A stretch of DNA of 64,000 nt, from positions 1,995,001-2,059,000 of the forward strand of contig NZ_JBBOXF010000001.1 in assembly GCF_038007465.1 (NCBI RefSeq). The letters run 5' to 3'. Of the stretch, positions 10,826 to 19,340 are shown one piece after another. The position numbers and the translations under genes were made by a program. A model generated the notes under the pieces. That model saw only the letters and a program-made list of their open reading frames with translations. It was not told the origin of the DNA and ran no database searches. The first letter of the stretch is position 1; each line of letters starts with the position of its first letter. The stretch is from Sporosarcina sp. FSL K6-1508. GTDB lineage: Bacteria; Bacillota; Bacilli; Bacillales_A; Planococcaceae.

Positions 10826-11640
10826 CACGTCAATGGGAAACGATACGTACATACGAAGACATCAAATATGAACAGTATGGCGGCATTGCAAAAGTAACAA
10901 TCAACCGTCCGGAAGTGCGCAATGCATTCCGACCTAAAACGGTAATGGAATTAATCGACGCATTTTCACGTGCACGGGATGACCAAAGCATTGGTGTTAT
11001 CGTGCTGACAGGGGAAGGCGAGAAAGCATTCTGTTCAGGCGGAGACCAATCTGTACGCGGTCACGGCGGATATGTCGGGGATGATGAAATACCACGTCTT
11101 AACGTTTTAGACTTGCAACGTCTGATCCGCGTTATACCGAAACCGGTTGTCGCAATGGTTGCAGGATATGCAATCGGCGGCGGACATGTTCTTCATGTCG
11201 TTTGTGATTTGACGATTGCTGCAGAAAACGCGGTTTTCGGACAAACAGGACCAAAAGTCGGTTCATTCGACGCAGGTTATGGTTCGGGCTACTTGGCACG
11301 AATCATCGGACATAAGAAAGCGCGTGAAATCTGGTTCCTATGCCGTCAATATAATGCACAGGAAGCGCTTGACATGGGGCTTGTCAATACAGTGGTTCCT
11401 TACGAGCAACTGGAAGACGAGACCGTACAATGGTGTGAGGAGATGCTTGGTATGAGCCCGACGGCACTTCGTTTCGTAAAAGCGGCAATGAATGCGGATA
11501 CGGACGGACTTGCGGGACTTCAGCAATTAGCTGGCGACTCAACACTTCTTTATTACACGACAGACGAAGCGAAAGAAGGCCGCGACGCATTCAAAGAAAA
11601 ACGCAAACCGGACTTCGGGCAATTCCCGCGCTTTCCTTAA
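10822..11640 (+). CDS. menB: 1,4-dihydroxy-2-naphthoyl-CoA synthase MenB
   Basis: 272 residues. A crotonase-fold enzyme that cyclises o-succinylbenzoyl-CoA. Visible motifs are FCSGGDQSVRGHGGY (oxyanion hole and substrate loop), GGGHVLH, and GSFDAGYGSGYLAR. It is joined to menH by an ATGA overlap, with GAGGAT just upstream. A terminator follows within 50 bases, so menE may be expressed at a different level. Confidence 0.96.
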   Translation: MTRQWETIRTYEDIKYEQYGGIAKVTINRPEVRNAFRPKTVMELIDAFSRARDDQSIGVIVLTGEGEKAFCSGGDQSVRGHGGYVGDDEIPRLNVLDLQRLIRVIPKPVVAMVAGYAIGGGHVLHVVCDLTIAAENAVFGQTGPKVGSFDAGYGSGYLARIIGHKKAREIWFLCRQYNAQEALDMGLVNTVVPYEQLEDETVQWCEEMLGMSPTALRFVKAAMNADTDGLAGLQQLAGDSTLLYYTTDEAKEGRDAFKEKRKPDFGQFPRFP

Positions 11641-11687
11641 TCAATAAAAGTGAAAGCATTCTGGTGCTTACACTGAATAAAAACTAA

Positions 11688-11716
11688 GAAAGCTGCCTCT
11701 CATCGGGCAGCTTTTT
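11688..11716 (+). terminator. Terminator between menB and menE
   Basis: AAAGCTGCC, short loop, GGCAGCTTTTT. It ends a few bases before the menE Shine-Dalgarno, so it probably acts as an attenuating, partial terminator. Confidence 0.8.
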
Positions 11717-11735
11717 CTGAATGGAAGGTGATTGC

Positions 11736-13181
11736 ATGATTCCAAACTGGTTAATACAGCGCGCATATTTAACGCCTGACAAAACTGCTTTTTCTTTTGA
11801 AGATAACAAGTGGACATTTGCACAGCTAAAAGAGCGTGCAATGATTCTCGCACGAAAACTGAGAACGAACGACCTGAATGAGGGAAGTCGGATTGCTCTA
11901 CTTGGACCTTCCAATGCAGAAATGGTATTCATAATCCATGCTTGTATACTCGCAGGACTTGAAATCGTCATGTTGAACAGTCGATTGTCGAAAAAAGAAA
12001 TTGAATACCAATTGGAGGATTCAGGTGCCACAACGGTTATCGTGGCAGATGAATTAAAAGGCTTCATTGCTGATACGACGATGCAGCAGCTTACTTTTTC
12101 TGCAATTAATGCCAGTGCTGAACAATCATTTGTGACCCAGGAAATATGGAAATCCGACAGGACCATCACTATTATGTATACCTCAGGCACAACGGGATTT
12201 CCTAAAGGTGTAAGACAAACAGCGGGCAACCACGTTTCAAGTGCGCTGTCGTCAGTTTTGAATCTGGGGCTAGATGAAGAAGACGTCTGGCTCTGTGCGA
12301 TGCCGCTCTTCCATATTAGCGGTTTCTCGATTCTCGTCCGTTCTGTGCTTTATGGAATGGAGATCCAGTTACATGAGAAGTTTGATGCCGTTAGATCTGC
12401 GAAAGCAATTCAGAATGGGTCAGTGACACGGATGTCCGTCGTTTCACTTACATTGGATAAGGTCCTTCGGGAACTTGAAAAGGACAGTATGGGGGCCCAT
12501 CCCTGGTTCAAAACGATGCTTGCAGGGGGTGGTCCAGTGCCAATCGATTATTTGAACCGGGCACAGACACTTGAAGTTCCCGTACTTCAAACATATGGCA
12601 TGACGGAAACTAGCTCACAAACAGCTACCCTATCTGCGGCTGATGCTATGAGAAAGTTGGGGTCTGCAGGTAAACCATTATTTTTCAATCAAATCAAGAT
12701 CAGCGAAACAACTACCCCTAATGAAAAAGGGGAAGTATTTATACGCGGTCCCCACGTTACGCCTGGCTATATCGGCCGTTTCGCAAGTTTAGATCCATTG
12801 GACGATGGCTGGCTTCCGACAGGCGATATCGGTTATCTTGATGAAGAAGGCTATTTATACATTGTTGATAGAAGATCTGACTTGATTATTTCAGGCGGTG
12901 AAAATATTTACCCGGCCGAAATTGAAAATGTACTTGCAGCGCATCCGAATATCCGTGAGGCAGGTGTTTGCGGGCAAGAACATTCCGAGTGGGGAAGTGT
13001 CCCGGTTGCGTTCGTTGTTGTGTCAGGAAATGTAACCGCGGAAGAGTTAACATCGTTTTGTGAAGAGCGGTTGGCCCGCTATAAAGTACCGAAACTATTT
13101 CGCTTTATCGACGAACTTCCAAGAAATGCATCCAAGAAATTATTGCGGCGTAAGTTGAAAGAACTGTTGGACTCGGAGTAA
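11736..13181 (+). CDS. menE: 2-succinylbenzoate-CoA ligase MenE
   Basis: 481 residues. It adenylates o-succinylbenzoate and transfers it to CoA. The ANL-family motifs are present: MYTSGTTGFPKGV (P-loop), QTYGMTETSS, the hinge GWLPTGDIGYLDEEGY, and the C-terminal Lys in RNASKKLLRR. Two ATGs are possible; GGAAGGTG at 11723-11730 supports 11736. It follows menB after a terminator. No menC (o-succinylbenzoate synthase) follows, unlike B. subtilis. Confidence 0.94.
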   Translation: MIPNWLIQRAYLTPDKTAFSFEDNKWTFAQLKERAMILARKLRTNDLNEGSRIALLGPSNAEMVFIIHACILAGLEIVMLNSRLSKKEIEYQLEDSGATTVIVADELKGFIADTTMQQLTFSAINASAEQSFVTQEIWKSDRTITIMYTSGTTGFPKGVRQTAGNHVSSALSSVLNLGLDEEDVWLCAMPLFHISGFSILVRSVLYGMEIQLHEKFDAVRSAKAIQNGSVTRMSVVSLTLDKVLRELEKDSMGAHPWFKTMLAGGGPVPIDYLNRAQTLEVPVLQTYGMTETSSQTATLSAADAMRKLGSAGKPLFFNQIKISETTTPNEKGEVFIRGPHVTPGYIGRFASLDPLDDGWLPTGDIGYLDEEGYLYIVDRRSDLIISGGENIYPAEIENVLAAHPNIREAGVCGQEHSEWGSVPVAFVVVSGNVTAEELTSFCEERLARYKVPKLFRFIDELPRNASKKLLRRKLKELLDSE

Positions 13182-13212
13182 AGGTAGAGTTTGGACTGTC
13201 ATAGCAAATCGC

Positions 13213-13260
13213 AAAAAAGGCCGTCCCGTATACCAGAAGATCGGTATACGGGACGGCCTT
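13213..13260. terminator. Terminator shared by menE and the convergent zinc lipoprotein gene
   Basis: An 18-bp perfect stem (AAGGCCGTCCCGTATACC and complement) with an 8-base loop. The T-run lies on the minus-strand side, seven bases after the stop of the gene there. Confidence 0.9.
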
Positions 13261-13267
13261 ACTTTAA

Positions 13268-14236
13268 TTACTTACCACTCAATGCTTTTTTCAACGTTTC
13301 GATGTTTTGCTCCATCAAAGAAAAATAAGTTTCGTTGTTTTTTATATCATCAACTGTCAATACACCTAGATTATGAAGCATAAGTGATTCAGCACCGAGT
13401 TCTTTGCGGACGACTTCTGTTAATTTGGAAGATACGTTCTGTTCAAATAGTACAGAGTGGACGTTCCTTTCTTTTGCTTCTTTCACGATTTCGGCTAATT
13501 GCTTTTGTGAAGGTTCACTCTGAGAATTGAGTCCTGCAATGGCGACTTGCTCAAGGCCGTAAGAATGGGCAATGTAACCGAATGACGCATGTGAAACATA
13601 GAACGTTTTAGATGGGGCATTGTCCGCCATTTCTTTGAATTTACCATCGAGTTCGTCAAGTTCAACTTTCAATTGGTCAAAGTTCTTCTCGAATTCAACT
13701 TTCATTTCGGGAGCCGCTTCACTTAATGCCTCTTTGATGGAAGTTGCAAGTTCGACGCTTAGCACTGGTGAAATCCAGACATGCGGATCGAGACTGCCAT
13801 GATCATGATCTTCGTGACCTTCATGTTCTTCGTGTTCTTCATGTCCTTCATCAAGCATTTCTTCAGGAATTGCTTCGGCCGTCGCTATCATTTTTACATG
13901 TTCATTCTTCAAGGTTTTCTTAGCATTATCCACAAAACCTTCAAGCCCAAGTCCCACATAGAAAAACAAATCTGAATCAGCAAGTGCCATCATATCTTTT
14001 TGAGTAGGATCAAATGTATGCTCATCCGAGCCAGCGGGATAAATAGACTTCACATCCACATAGTCGCCGCCGATTCGTTCCGTGAAGTATTGAAGTGGAT
14101 AGACAGTTGTATAAATGGAGAGCTTATCATTAGTTGTTCCGGTTGCAGCTTTTTCTGTTGTTGAAACTTTAGTGCCACAAGCAGCGAGTAGTAAAACTGT
14201 AATTAGTGAAACGATTAATAATAGTTTCTTGTTCAT
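13268..14236 (-). CDS. Zinc ABC transporter substrate-binding lipoprotein (ZnuA/AdcA type)
   Basis: 322 residues with a lipoprotein signal (hydrophobic N-terminus, LAAC lipobox). Cluster A-I solute-binding fold: TTVYPLQYF, SDEHTFDPTQ with the first metal His, a His/Glu/Asp-rich loop (EGHEEHEEHEGHEDHDHG, residues ~132-149), DPHVWISP, and SHASFGYIA. The His-rich loop is typical of zinc rather than manganese binders. Here it is an orphan without permease or ATPase genes. AGGAGGATATTACCCT precedes the ATG with a usable Shine-Dalgarno. Upstream lies a Zur-like operator, supporting zinc repression. Confidence 0.92.
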   Translation of the reverse strand: MNKKLLLIVSLITVLLLAACGTKVSTTEKAATGTTNDKLSIYTTVYPLQYFTERIGGDYVDVKSIYPAGSDEHTFDPTQKDMMALADSDLFFYVGLGLEGFVDNAKKTLKNEHVKMIATAEAIPEEMLDEGHEEHEEHEGHEDHDHGSLDPHVWISPVLSVELATSIKEALSEAAPEMKVEFEKNFDQLKVELDELDGKFKEMADNAPSKTFYVSHASFGYIAHSYGLEQVAIAGLNSQSEPSQKQLAEIVKEAKERNVHSVLFEQNVSSKLTEVVRKELGAESLMLHNLGVLTVDDIKNNETYFSLMEQNIETLKKALSGK

Positions 14237-14258
14237 AGGGTAATATCCTCCGTGTTTT

Positions 14259-14324
14259 AATAGTAATGATTCCGATTTAGGTAACTTGCTTTTTTATCAT
14301 ACAAGAGAGATTCCGATTTGGCAA
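14259..14324 (-). promoter_or_regulatory. Promoter with Zur-type operator for the zinc lipoprotein gene
   Basis: Reading the minus strand: TTGCCA (14319-14324), 17-base spacer, TATGAT (14296-14301). Just downstream, AAATCGGAATCATTACTATT (14259-14279) matches the Bacillus Zur box consensus closely. A second half-site, AAATCGGAATC (14309-14319), overlaps the -35 and spacer. Confidence 0.75.
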
Positions 14325-14352
14325 CTAAATGAGCAATTTTATTTTGAACAAA

Positions 14353-14383
14353 GAAAAACGGCTCAGCATTCTTGCCGAACCGT
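14353..14383 (-). terminator. Terminator of yidD
   Basis: On the minus strand ACGGTTCGGC, loop, GCTGAGCCGT forms ten pairs including G-U, followed by TTTTT. It pairs poorly on the + strand, so it is specific for yidD. Confidence 0.75.
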
Positions 14384-14396
14384 CTTGCTATTAATC

Positions 14397-14627
14397 CTAC
14401 ATTTTGTCCGAATCCTTCTCCGGCACTGGGTCAAAACCGCCTTCATGGAATGGATGGCATTTTGAAATCCTGCGTACAGCAAGCCAGGAACCTTTTAATG
14501 CTCCATGCTTTTCAACCGCTTCAATCCCATAGTGGGAACAGGTTGGATAGAAACGACATGAAGGCGGTGTCAATGGCGAAATAATTTTTTGATATAATTT
14601 AATGATACCGATCAAGATTTTCTTCAT
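14397..14627 (-). CDS. yidD: Membrane protein insertion efficiency factor YidD
   Basis: 76 residues. The family signature is complete: LYQKIISPLTPPSCRFYPTCS, YGIEAVEKHG, and the C-terminal CHPFHEGGFDPVP, with three conserved Cys. An amphipathic N-terminal helix associates with the inner face of the membrane, where YidD assists YidC-type insertion. In B. subtilis the homologue (ytjA) is close to dps and ytkD, as here. The gene is monocistronic with its own terminator. Confidence 0.95.
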   Translation of the reverse strand: MKKILIGIIKLYQKIISPLTPPSCRFYPTCSHYGIEAVEKHGALKGSWLAVRRISKCHPFHEGGFDPVPEKDSDKM

Positions 14628-14730
14628 TTCGATTACTCCCTATTAATGCCTCTAGGTTTATTGTAGTGGGTTTGGTGGTAAATGAACAGAGAGATGAATT
14701 ATAGCTAACAACAAAAGGGAGAGATTTTTT

Positions 14731-15180
14731 ATGTCTAAAGAACTTATCAATGAATTGAATGTTCAAGTATCCACGTGGTCGGTGATGTATGCGAAACTCC
14801 ATAACTATCACTGGTATGTAAAAGGTCATCATTTCTTCACGTTACATGTAAAGTTTGAAGAACTTTATAATGAAGCGACGTTACATATGGATGAAATCGC
14901 AGAACGTATTTTAACACTCGGCGGAGATCCTGTAGCAACGCTGAAAGAACATCTTGAACAATCTGTCGTGAAAGAAGCAACGGGAGATGAAAAAGAAGAC
15001 AGCATGGTGAAAACTGTCGTTAATGATTTCGGTGAAATTATGAAATCGTTGAAAAAAGGCATGCAACTGGCTGCGAAAGATGGCGACGATATGACGGAAG
15101 ACTTGTTGAACGCGACATATCAAAGTATCGAAAAACATCAATGGATGCTGAATGCATTTCTCGGTGAAGATAACAAATAA
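14731..15180 (+). CDS. dps: Dps-family ferritin-like protein
   Basis: 149 residues, typical length. The Dps ferroxidase ligands lie in KLHNYHWYVKGHHFF and HMDEIAERILTLGGDP; the C-terminal helix is intact (SIEKHQWMLNAFLG). It is expected to form a dodecamer that oxidises iron with peroxide and stores it, protecting DNA. AAAGGGAGAG precedes the ATG. No clear PerR or sigma-B site was seen upstream. It stands alone between yidD and a YjfB-like gene. Confidence 0.94.
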   Translation: MSKELINELNVQVSTWSVMYAKLHNYHWYVKGHHFFTLHVKFEELYNEATLHMDEIAERILTLGGDPVATLKEHLEQSVVKEATGDEKEDSMVKTVVNDFGEIMKSLKKGMQLAAKDGDDMTEDLLNATYQSIEKHQWMLNAFLGEDNK

Positions 15181-15243
15181 TTATTTTTTATTGAAAATAC
15201 TAGAAAAATGCCGATAATAAGCTTGTGAAAGGAGTGATGGCAA

Positions 15244-15426
15244 GTGGATATGACCTCCATCATGGCAAGTCAATTGAGAAGTTTACAATCGACTGTTCAG
15301 ATGAGCGTATTGAACAATGCTCTTTCAATGAACACTTCAGCTGCAACAGAAATGCTGAAAGGTTTATCTGATCAGCCTGCTGCAGCCCATCCTCATAAGG
15401 GAGCTTCGGTTGACGTGCAAGCGTAA
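15244..15426 (+). CDS. YjfB-like putative motility protein
   Basis: 60 residues beginning with GTG; AAGGAGTGATGG nine bases upstream fixes the start. The sequence has the YjfB pattern: a short N-terminal MDMTSIMASQLRSL helix, QMSVLNNALSM, and SAATEMLKGL, then a Pro/Ala/His tail. The family is widespread in motile Bacillales and has no proven role. A terminator follows directly. Confidence 0.75.
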   Translation: MDMTSIMASQLRSLQSTVQMSVLNNALSMNTSAATEMLKGLSDQPAAAHPHKGASVDVQA

Positions 15427-15433
15427 ATTGAGA

Positions 15434-15474
15434 AAAAGCATGTATCTCCAGTAAAAGGGGATGCATGCTTTTAT
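15434..15474 (+). terminator. Terminator after the YjfB-like gene
   Basis: AAAAGCATGTATCTCC and GGGGATGCATGCTTTT form 16 pairs with three G-U wobbles; a short U-rich tail follows. Confidence 0.75.
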
Positions 15475-15515
15475 TCATATTGAGCCATGCTAAAAAGAAA
15501 AAAAGGATGGTTGGC

Positions 15516-15824
15516 ATGGAAAAATACAAAATGTACGTTTCGGTCGTGAACCAACAAATTTATTATCAGGCGGATGATTCACCGTGGGAATATGAGGTCG
15601 ATGTCGAACGTGAGTATATTCCGATTTTTCATCGTTTATTTAAACAGATAGACGAACTGGAATTCCGGAATTTCCTGAGAGCGCATTTACCGTTTATGCC
15701 TTATCACTATGGGCGGAATAATCATAACGTCGATCAACGCACGATGAAGATTTATGCACTTATTCATGAATTCACGGATGAGAAGTCGAAGCGTTTTATC
15801 GAGAAGCTCCCGTATTTCCGTTGA
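15516..15824 (+). CDS. Conserved hypothetical protein
   Basis: 102 residues starting at the ATG preceded by AAAGGATGG; an upstream in-frame ATG at 15465 lies within the previous terminator and is unlikely. The protein is soluble, rich in aromatic and charged residues (SPWEYEVDVEREY, AHLPFMPYHYGRNNHN), and has no signal or membrane segment. I do not recognise a named family. It sits 46 bases ahead of ytkD in the same direction, so the two may be co-transcribed. Confidence 0.75.
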   Translation: MEKYKMYVSVVNQQIYYQADDSPWEYEVDVEREYIPIFHRLFKQIDELEFRNFLRAHLPFMPYHYGRNNHNVDQRTMKIYALIHEFTDEKSKRFIEKLPYFR

Positions 15825-15870
15825 AAGGATTGCTGTCCTTCGCTAGACTGTACAAAAGGACGTGATCACC

Positions 15871-16332
15871 ATGCTTGAATTTAATGATATAAATGGCGGG
15901 CGTGTTGAGCTGACATTTGGAATGAACCAGTTTGGAATGCCAGCAAGACACGTTCTCGTTATACTTAAACATAATGGGAAATGGCTGCTAACTCGACATT
16001 CATTAAGAGGAATCGAATTTCCGGGCGGAAAAGCAGAAGTGGAAGAAACAATCGAGGAAGCAGCTATTCGGGAAACAATTGAAGAAACAGGCGTGACTAT
16101 TTCAGGTCTTGTTAATTTCGCCGAGTATGTCGTTCAGAGCAATATCACCTTTTGTAAAGCAGTTTTTACAGGAAAAGTTGTAGAAATTGCTGATAATCCG
16201 AAACTTTACGAAACGGAAGGCGCACTGTGGATGTCAAATGAAGAACTTGATGCTTGCGAAGAATTAAGTTTTCATATGAAAGATACAGGAATGGAAGTAT
16301 TAAGAAAGTGGGTGGAAGAACATGAGTCATGA
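15871..16332 (+). CDS. ytkD: NUDIX hydrolase YtkD
   Basis: 153 residues. It has a complete Nudix box (GGKAEVEETIEEAAIRET then EETG) and the YtkD-type N-terminus. B. subtilis YtkD hydrolyses 8-oxo-dGTP and related nucleotides. The start is at ATG 15871, because the near-perfect anti-16S segment AAGGACGTGATC precedes it; a GTG nine bases earlier overlaps that segment. It overlaps the next gene by 11 bases, suggesting coupling. Confidence 0.9.
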   Translation: MLEFNDINGGRVELTFGMNQFGMPARHVLVILKHNGKWLLTRHSLRGIEFPGGKAEVEETIEEAAIRETIEETGVTISGLVNFAEYVVQSNITFCKAVFTGKVVEIADNPKLYETEGALWMSNEELDACEELSFHMKDTGMEVLRKWVEEHES

Positions 16333-17113
16333 TGGTGCTATTGTTCATAGCAGGTCTTATCCTTCTCCAAACCCGAATGTCAGCCTTGAAGAAATTACAT
16401 ATTTATCAGATGGTTTGAAAGTGAAGGGGCTTATGGCGGAACCAATTGCAGCGGGGAATTATGAAGGCATTATCTATTTAAGGGGCGGTATGCAGCATAT
16501 GGGAATGGTTCGTCCTGCTAGAATCGCCCAGTTTGCTTCTCAGGGATTCGTTGTCTTCGCACCCTATTATCGTGGGAATAGGGGAGGAGAAGGCCGGGAT
16601 GAGTTTGCAGGGGCAGACCGTCAAGATGCAGTGAGCGCTGTCGATGTGCTGAAGCAGAGCCGGAAAATAAATGCGGAAAGAATTCATTTATTTGCGTTTT
16701 CGCGAGGCGGTATCATGGCACTTTGGACTGCTATTTTAAGAGATGATATCACTTCGGTCGTTACATGGGCAGGTGTATCCGATATCATATTTACATACAA
16801 AGAACGGGTAGATATGCGAAGGATGATGAAAAGGGTTATCGGCGGTACACCGAACAATATGCCAGATGAATACAGGAAACGAACGACATTGTTTCGTATA
16901 GATGAAATTGAGGCAGCCGTACTCATCATTCACGGCATGATTGATGAGAATGTGTCCTTCCAACAAGCAAGATTACTTGAAAACGCATTATCTGAACACA
17001 ATAAAGTCTATGAAACATGGTACTTTCCTGAGTACACGCACTTCATCCCACCTGCTATGAACGCTCAGCTTGTACGTGATTTATGTGGTTGGATGAGAAG
17101 GCAAGGGAAGTGA
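16322..17113 (+). CDS. Alpha/beta hydrolase, prolyl-oligopeptidase-like (YtmA type)
   Basis: 263 residues. S9-like hydrolase: LRGG (oxyanion region), APYYRGNRGGEGRDEF, nucleophile elbow FSRGG (FAFSRGGIMALW), Asp in HGMIDENVSF, and His in PEYTHFIPP. There is no signal peptide, so it acts in the cytoplasm on an unknown ester or peptide. GTGGAAG precedes the ATG, which lies inside the end of ytkD. B. subtilis ytmA belongs to the same chromosomal neighbourhood. Confidence 0.85.
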   Translation: MSHDGAIVHSRSYPSPNPNVSLEEITYLSDGLKVKGLMAEPIAAGNYEGIIYLRGGMQHMGMVRPARIAQFASQGFVVFAPYYRGNRGGEGRDEFAGADRQDAVSAVDVLKQSRKINAERIHLFAFSRGGIMALWTAILRDDITSVVTWAGVSDIIFTYKERVDMRRMMKRVIGGTPNNMPDEYRKRTTLFRIDEIEAAVLIIHGMIDENVSFQQARLLENALSEHNKVYETWYFPEYTHFIPPAMNAQLVRDLCGWMRRQGK

Positions 17114-17213
17114 ATAGGGTTAAATTAATTTTCAACGTGAAAAGTTTGGAGCATTTATCTGTGGGAAAAGGTGCAAATTGGAGAGAAGTGTAGCAATTAC
17201 AGTTTCGTCGCAC

Positions 17214-17253
17214 AAAAAAACGGATTAGCACAAGTGAATGTGCTAATCCGTTT
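17214..17253. terminator. Terminator shared by the hydrolase and pckA
   Basis: A 15-bp perfect stem (AAACGGATTAGCACA and complement) with a 6-base loop and a T7 run on the minus-strand side. Confidence 0.9.
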
Positions 17254-17262
17254 CAGTTTTAG

Positions 17263-18849
17263 TTATGCAACTGGTCCGCCTTTACGTAAAATATCTTCAG
17301 AAACTGTACCGAATTTCTTGAAGTTTTCACGGAACATGTTTGCCAATTCGTTTGCTTTTACATCGTAAGCATCACCGTCTGCCCATGCATTGCGCGGGTT
17401 CAACACTTCTGTTGGAACGCCTTCAATGGATGTTGGCATTTCAAGGCCGAATACGCCGTTCGTTTCTGTTTCAATATCGTTCAATTTACCTGCAAGTGCT
17501 GCGCGTACCATTGCACGTGTATATTTGAGATCCATACGTTTACCGACGCCATAGACGCCGCCAGTCCAGCCTGTGTTAACAAGGAAGACCTGTGCACCAT
17601 GCTCATCGATTTTCTTCCCGAGCATCTCAGCGTATACTGTCGCTGGAAGTGGAAGGAAAGGTGATCCGAAACAAGTTGAGAAAGTGGCTTCAGGTGAAGT
17701 GACTCCGCGCTCAGTTCCAGCAAGTTTAGAAGTGAAACCGCTTAGGAAGTGATACATCGCCTGCTCTTTCGTTAACTTAGAAATTGGAGGCAGTACGCCG
17801 AATGCATCTGCCGTCAAGAAAATGATTGTTTTCGGATGACCTGCTACAGAAGGATCGACGATATTATCGATTGCCTGAATCGGATATGCTGCACGTGTGT
17901 TTTCTGTCAATGTGCCATCGTCATAATCGGGAATGCGCGTATCGGGATCAACGACAACGTTTTCTAAAACGGATCCGAAACGAATTGCGCCGAAAATTTC
18001 AGGTTCTTTTTCTTGAGATAAATTAATACATTTTGCATAGCAGCCGCCTTCGATATTGAATACACCAGTATCAGACCAGCCATGTTCATCGTCGCCGACC
18101 AATTTACGGTTAGCATCTGCAGAAAGCGTTGTTTTGCCTGTTCCAGAGAGACCAAAGAATAATGCAACATCTCCATCTTCCCCGACGTTTGCAGAACAGT
18201 GCATCGGCATGATATCTTGTTCAGGAAGTAAGTAGTTCATAATAGAGAAGATTGACTTTTTCATTTCGCCGGCATATTCAGTTCCGCCGATAAGAACAAT
18301 ACGTTTTTCCATTGAGACAATAATGAATGTCTCAGAATTCGTGCCGTCTATTGCAGGATTCGCTTTAAATGAAGGAGCCGATACGATTGTAAATTGTGCT
18401 TCGTGTGTTGCTAGCTCTTCTTCTGTCGGACGGATAAACAGCTGGTGAACAAACAGGTTATGCCATGCAAATTCATTCACGACGCGTATGGAAAGACGTG
18501 AAGCAGGATCTGCACCAGCGAAACCGTTAAAGACGAACAGCTCATCTTTTGTTTTCAAATGATTAATCACTTTATTATATAGTGAATCGAAGTTTTGGGA
18601 AGAGATTGGACGATTGACGCTGCCCCAATCGATTTTGTCTTTGGAGGACGCTTCCTCGACAATATATTTATCTTTAGGAGAACGACCTGTATACTTTCCT
18701 GTCTGAGCCGTAACTGCTCCATCTGAAGTCAGTTGGGCTTCACCTCGTGAGATCGCTTTTTCAACAAGCTGTGGAACTGAAAGTTGAACTTTTACATTTT
18801 CACCAGAAAGAAGTTTGTTAAGGTCGTCGCTAATTTTCGCAGATATCAT
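17263..18849 (-). CDS. pckA: Phosphoenolpyruvate carboxykinase (ATP)
   Basis: 528 residues, the usual length. It converts oxaloacetate and ATP to phosphoenolpyruvate in gluconeogenesis. Visible motifs include GKYTGRSPKDKYIV (substrate site), IGGTEYAGEMKKSIF with metal-binding Lys, the PCK P-loop FGLSGTGKTTLS, and the metal-binding ADANRKLVGDDEHGW. AAGGACGG precedes the ATG. It is divergent from metK, as in B. subtilis. Confidence 0.97.
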   Translation of the reverse strand: MISAKISDDLNKLLSGENVKVQLSVPQLVEKAISRGEAQLTSDGAVTAQTGKYTGRSPKDKYIVEEASSKDKIDWGSVNRPISSQNFDSLYNKVINHLKTKDELFVFNGFAGADPASRLSIRVVNEFAWHNLFVHQLFIRPTEEELATHEAQFTIVSAPSFKANPAIDGTNSETFIIVSMEKRIVLIGGTEYAGEMKKSIFSIMNYLLPEQDIMPMHCSANVGEDGDVALFFGLSGTGKTTLSADANRKLVGDDEHGWSDTGVFNIEGGCYAKCINLSQEKEPEIFGAIRFGSVLENVVVDPDTRIPDYDDGTLTENTRAAYPIQAIDNIVDPSVAGHPKTIIFLTADAFGVLPPISKLTKEQAMYHFLSGFTSKLAGTERGVTSPEATFSTCFGSPFLPLPATVYAEMLGKKIDEHGAQVFLVNTGWTGGVYGVGKRMDLKYTRAMVRAALAGKLNDIETETNGVFGLEMPTSIEGVPTEVLNPRNAWADGDAYDVKANELANMFRENFKKFGTVSEDILRKGGPVA

Positions 18850-18985
18850 AATTATGTACCGTCCTTTGCGTATAGTCCCATATAATTGGGTGTCATCACA
18901 TTTCTTAAATAGTATAACACATTAAGAATAATAAACTATACTAATTCAAACCTCAAGCATTTAGTTGCAAATTAGGCAAAAAGAT

Positions 18986-19014
18986 TTGACATGCACGAAG
19001 TTATTTCGTAGCAT
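18986..19014 (+). promoter_or_regulatory. metK promoter
   Basis: TTGACA (18986-18991), 17-base spacer, TAGCAT (19009-19014). The start is expected about 10 bases before the S-box aptamer. Confidence 0.75.
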
Positions 19015-19030
19015 ATATAGTTGAACGGAT

Positions 19031-19212
19031 ACTCTTATCCCGAGCTGGTGGAGGGGTCAGGCCCTATGAAACCCGGCAACCTGCAATGACAATTGGTCTG
19101 CGCGAAGGTGCCAAACCTGTAGCAAGGCACAGTCCTTGTATGATAAGAGTGAAAGGTGCTTTTGAAATCATGCCTTTCCTCATGTATTATTACGTGAGCG
19201 AAGGGCTTTTTA
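19031..19212 (+). ncRNA. SAM-I (S-box) riboswitch with terminator
   Basis: The aptamer at 19031-19150 is closed by P1 (ACTCTTATC/GATAAGAGT) and has the conserved GAGCTGGTGGAGGG, GAAACCCGGCAACC and GAAGGTGCCAA segments. The expression platform holds a terminator at 19172-19212: GCCTTTC with GAAGGGC and CTCATG with CGTGAG, ending in TTTTTAT. By family knowledge, SAM binding favours termination and lowers metK expression. Confidence 0.95.
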
Positions 19213-19340
19213 TATGATATCGCCCTTAATCCTCGTGTATAGAGCTCGAAATGGCTTGTAGTCTATTCCACATATGGAAAGACTCTACATGGGACATATG
19301 AGTACCGTATCAATCTCGTAGGATATAAGGAGGAAACGAA

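Noticed and set aside
14640..14730. PerR box or sigma-B promoter for dps
   Set aside because: Only weak partial matches; spacing or symmetry was not acceptable.
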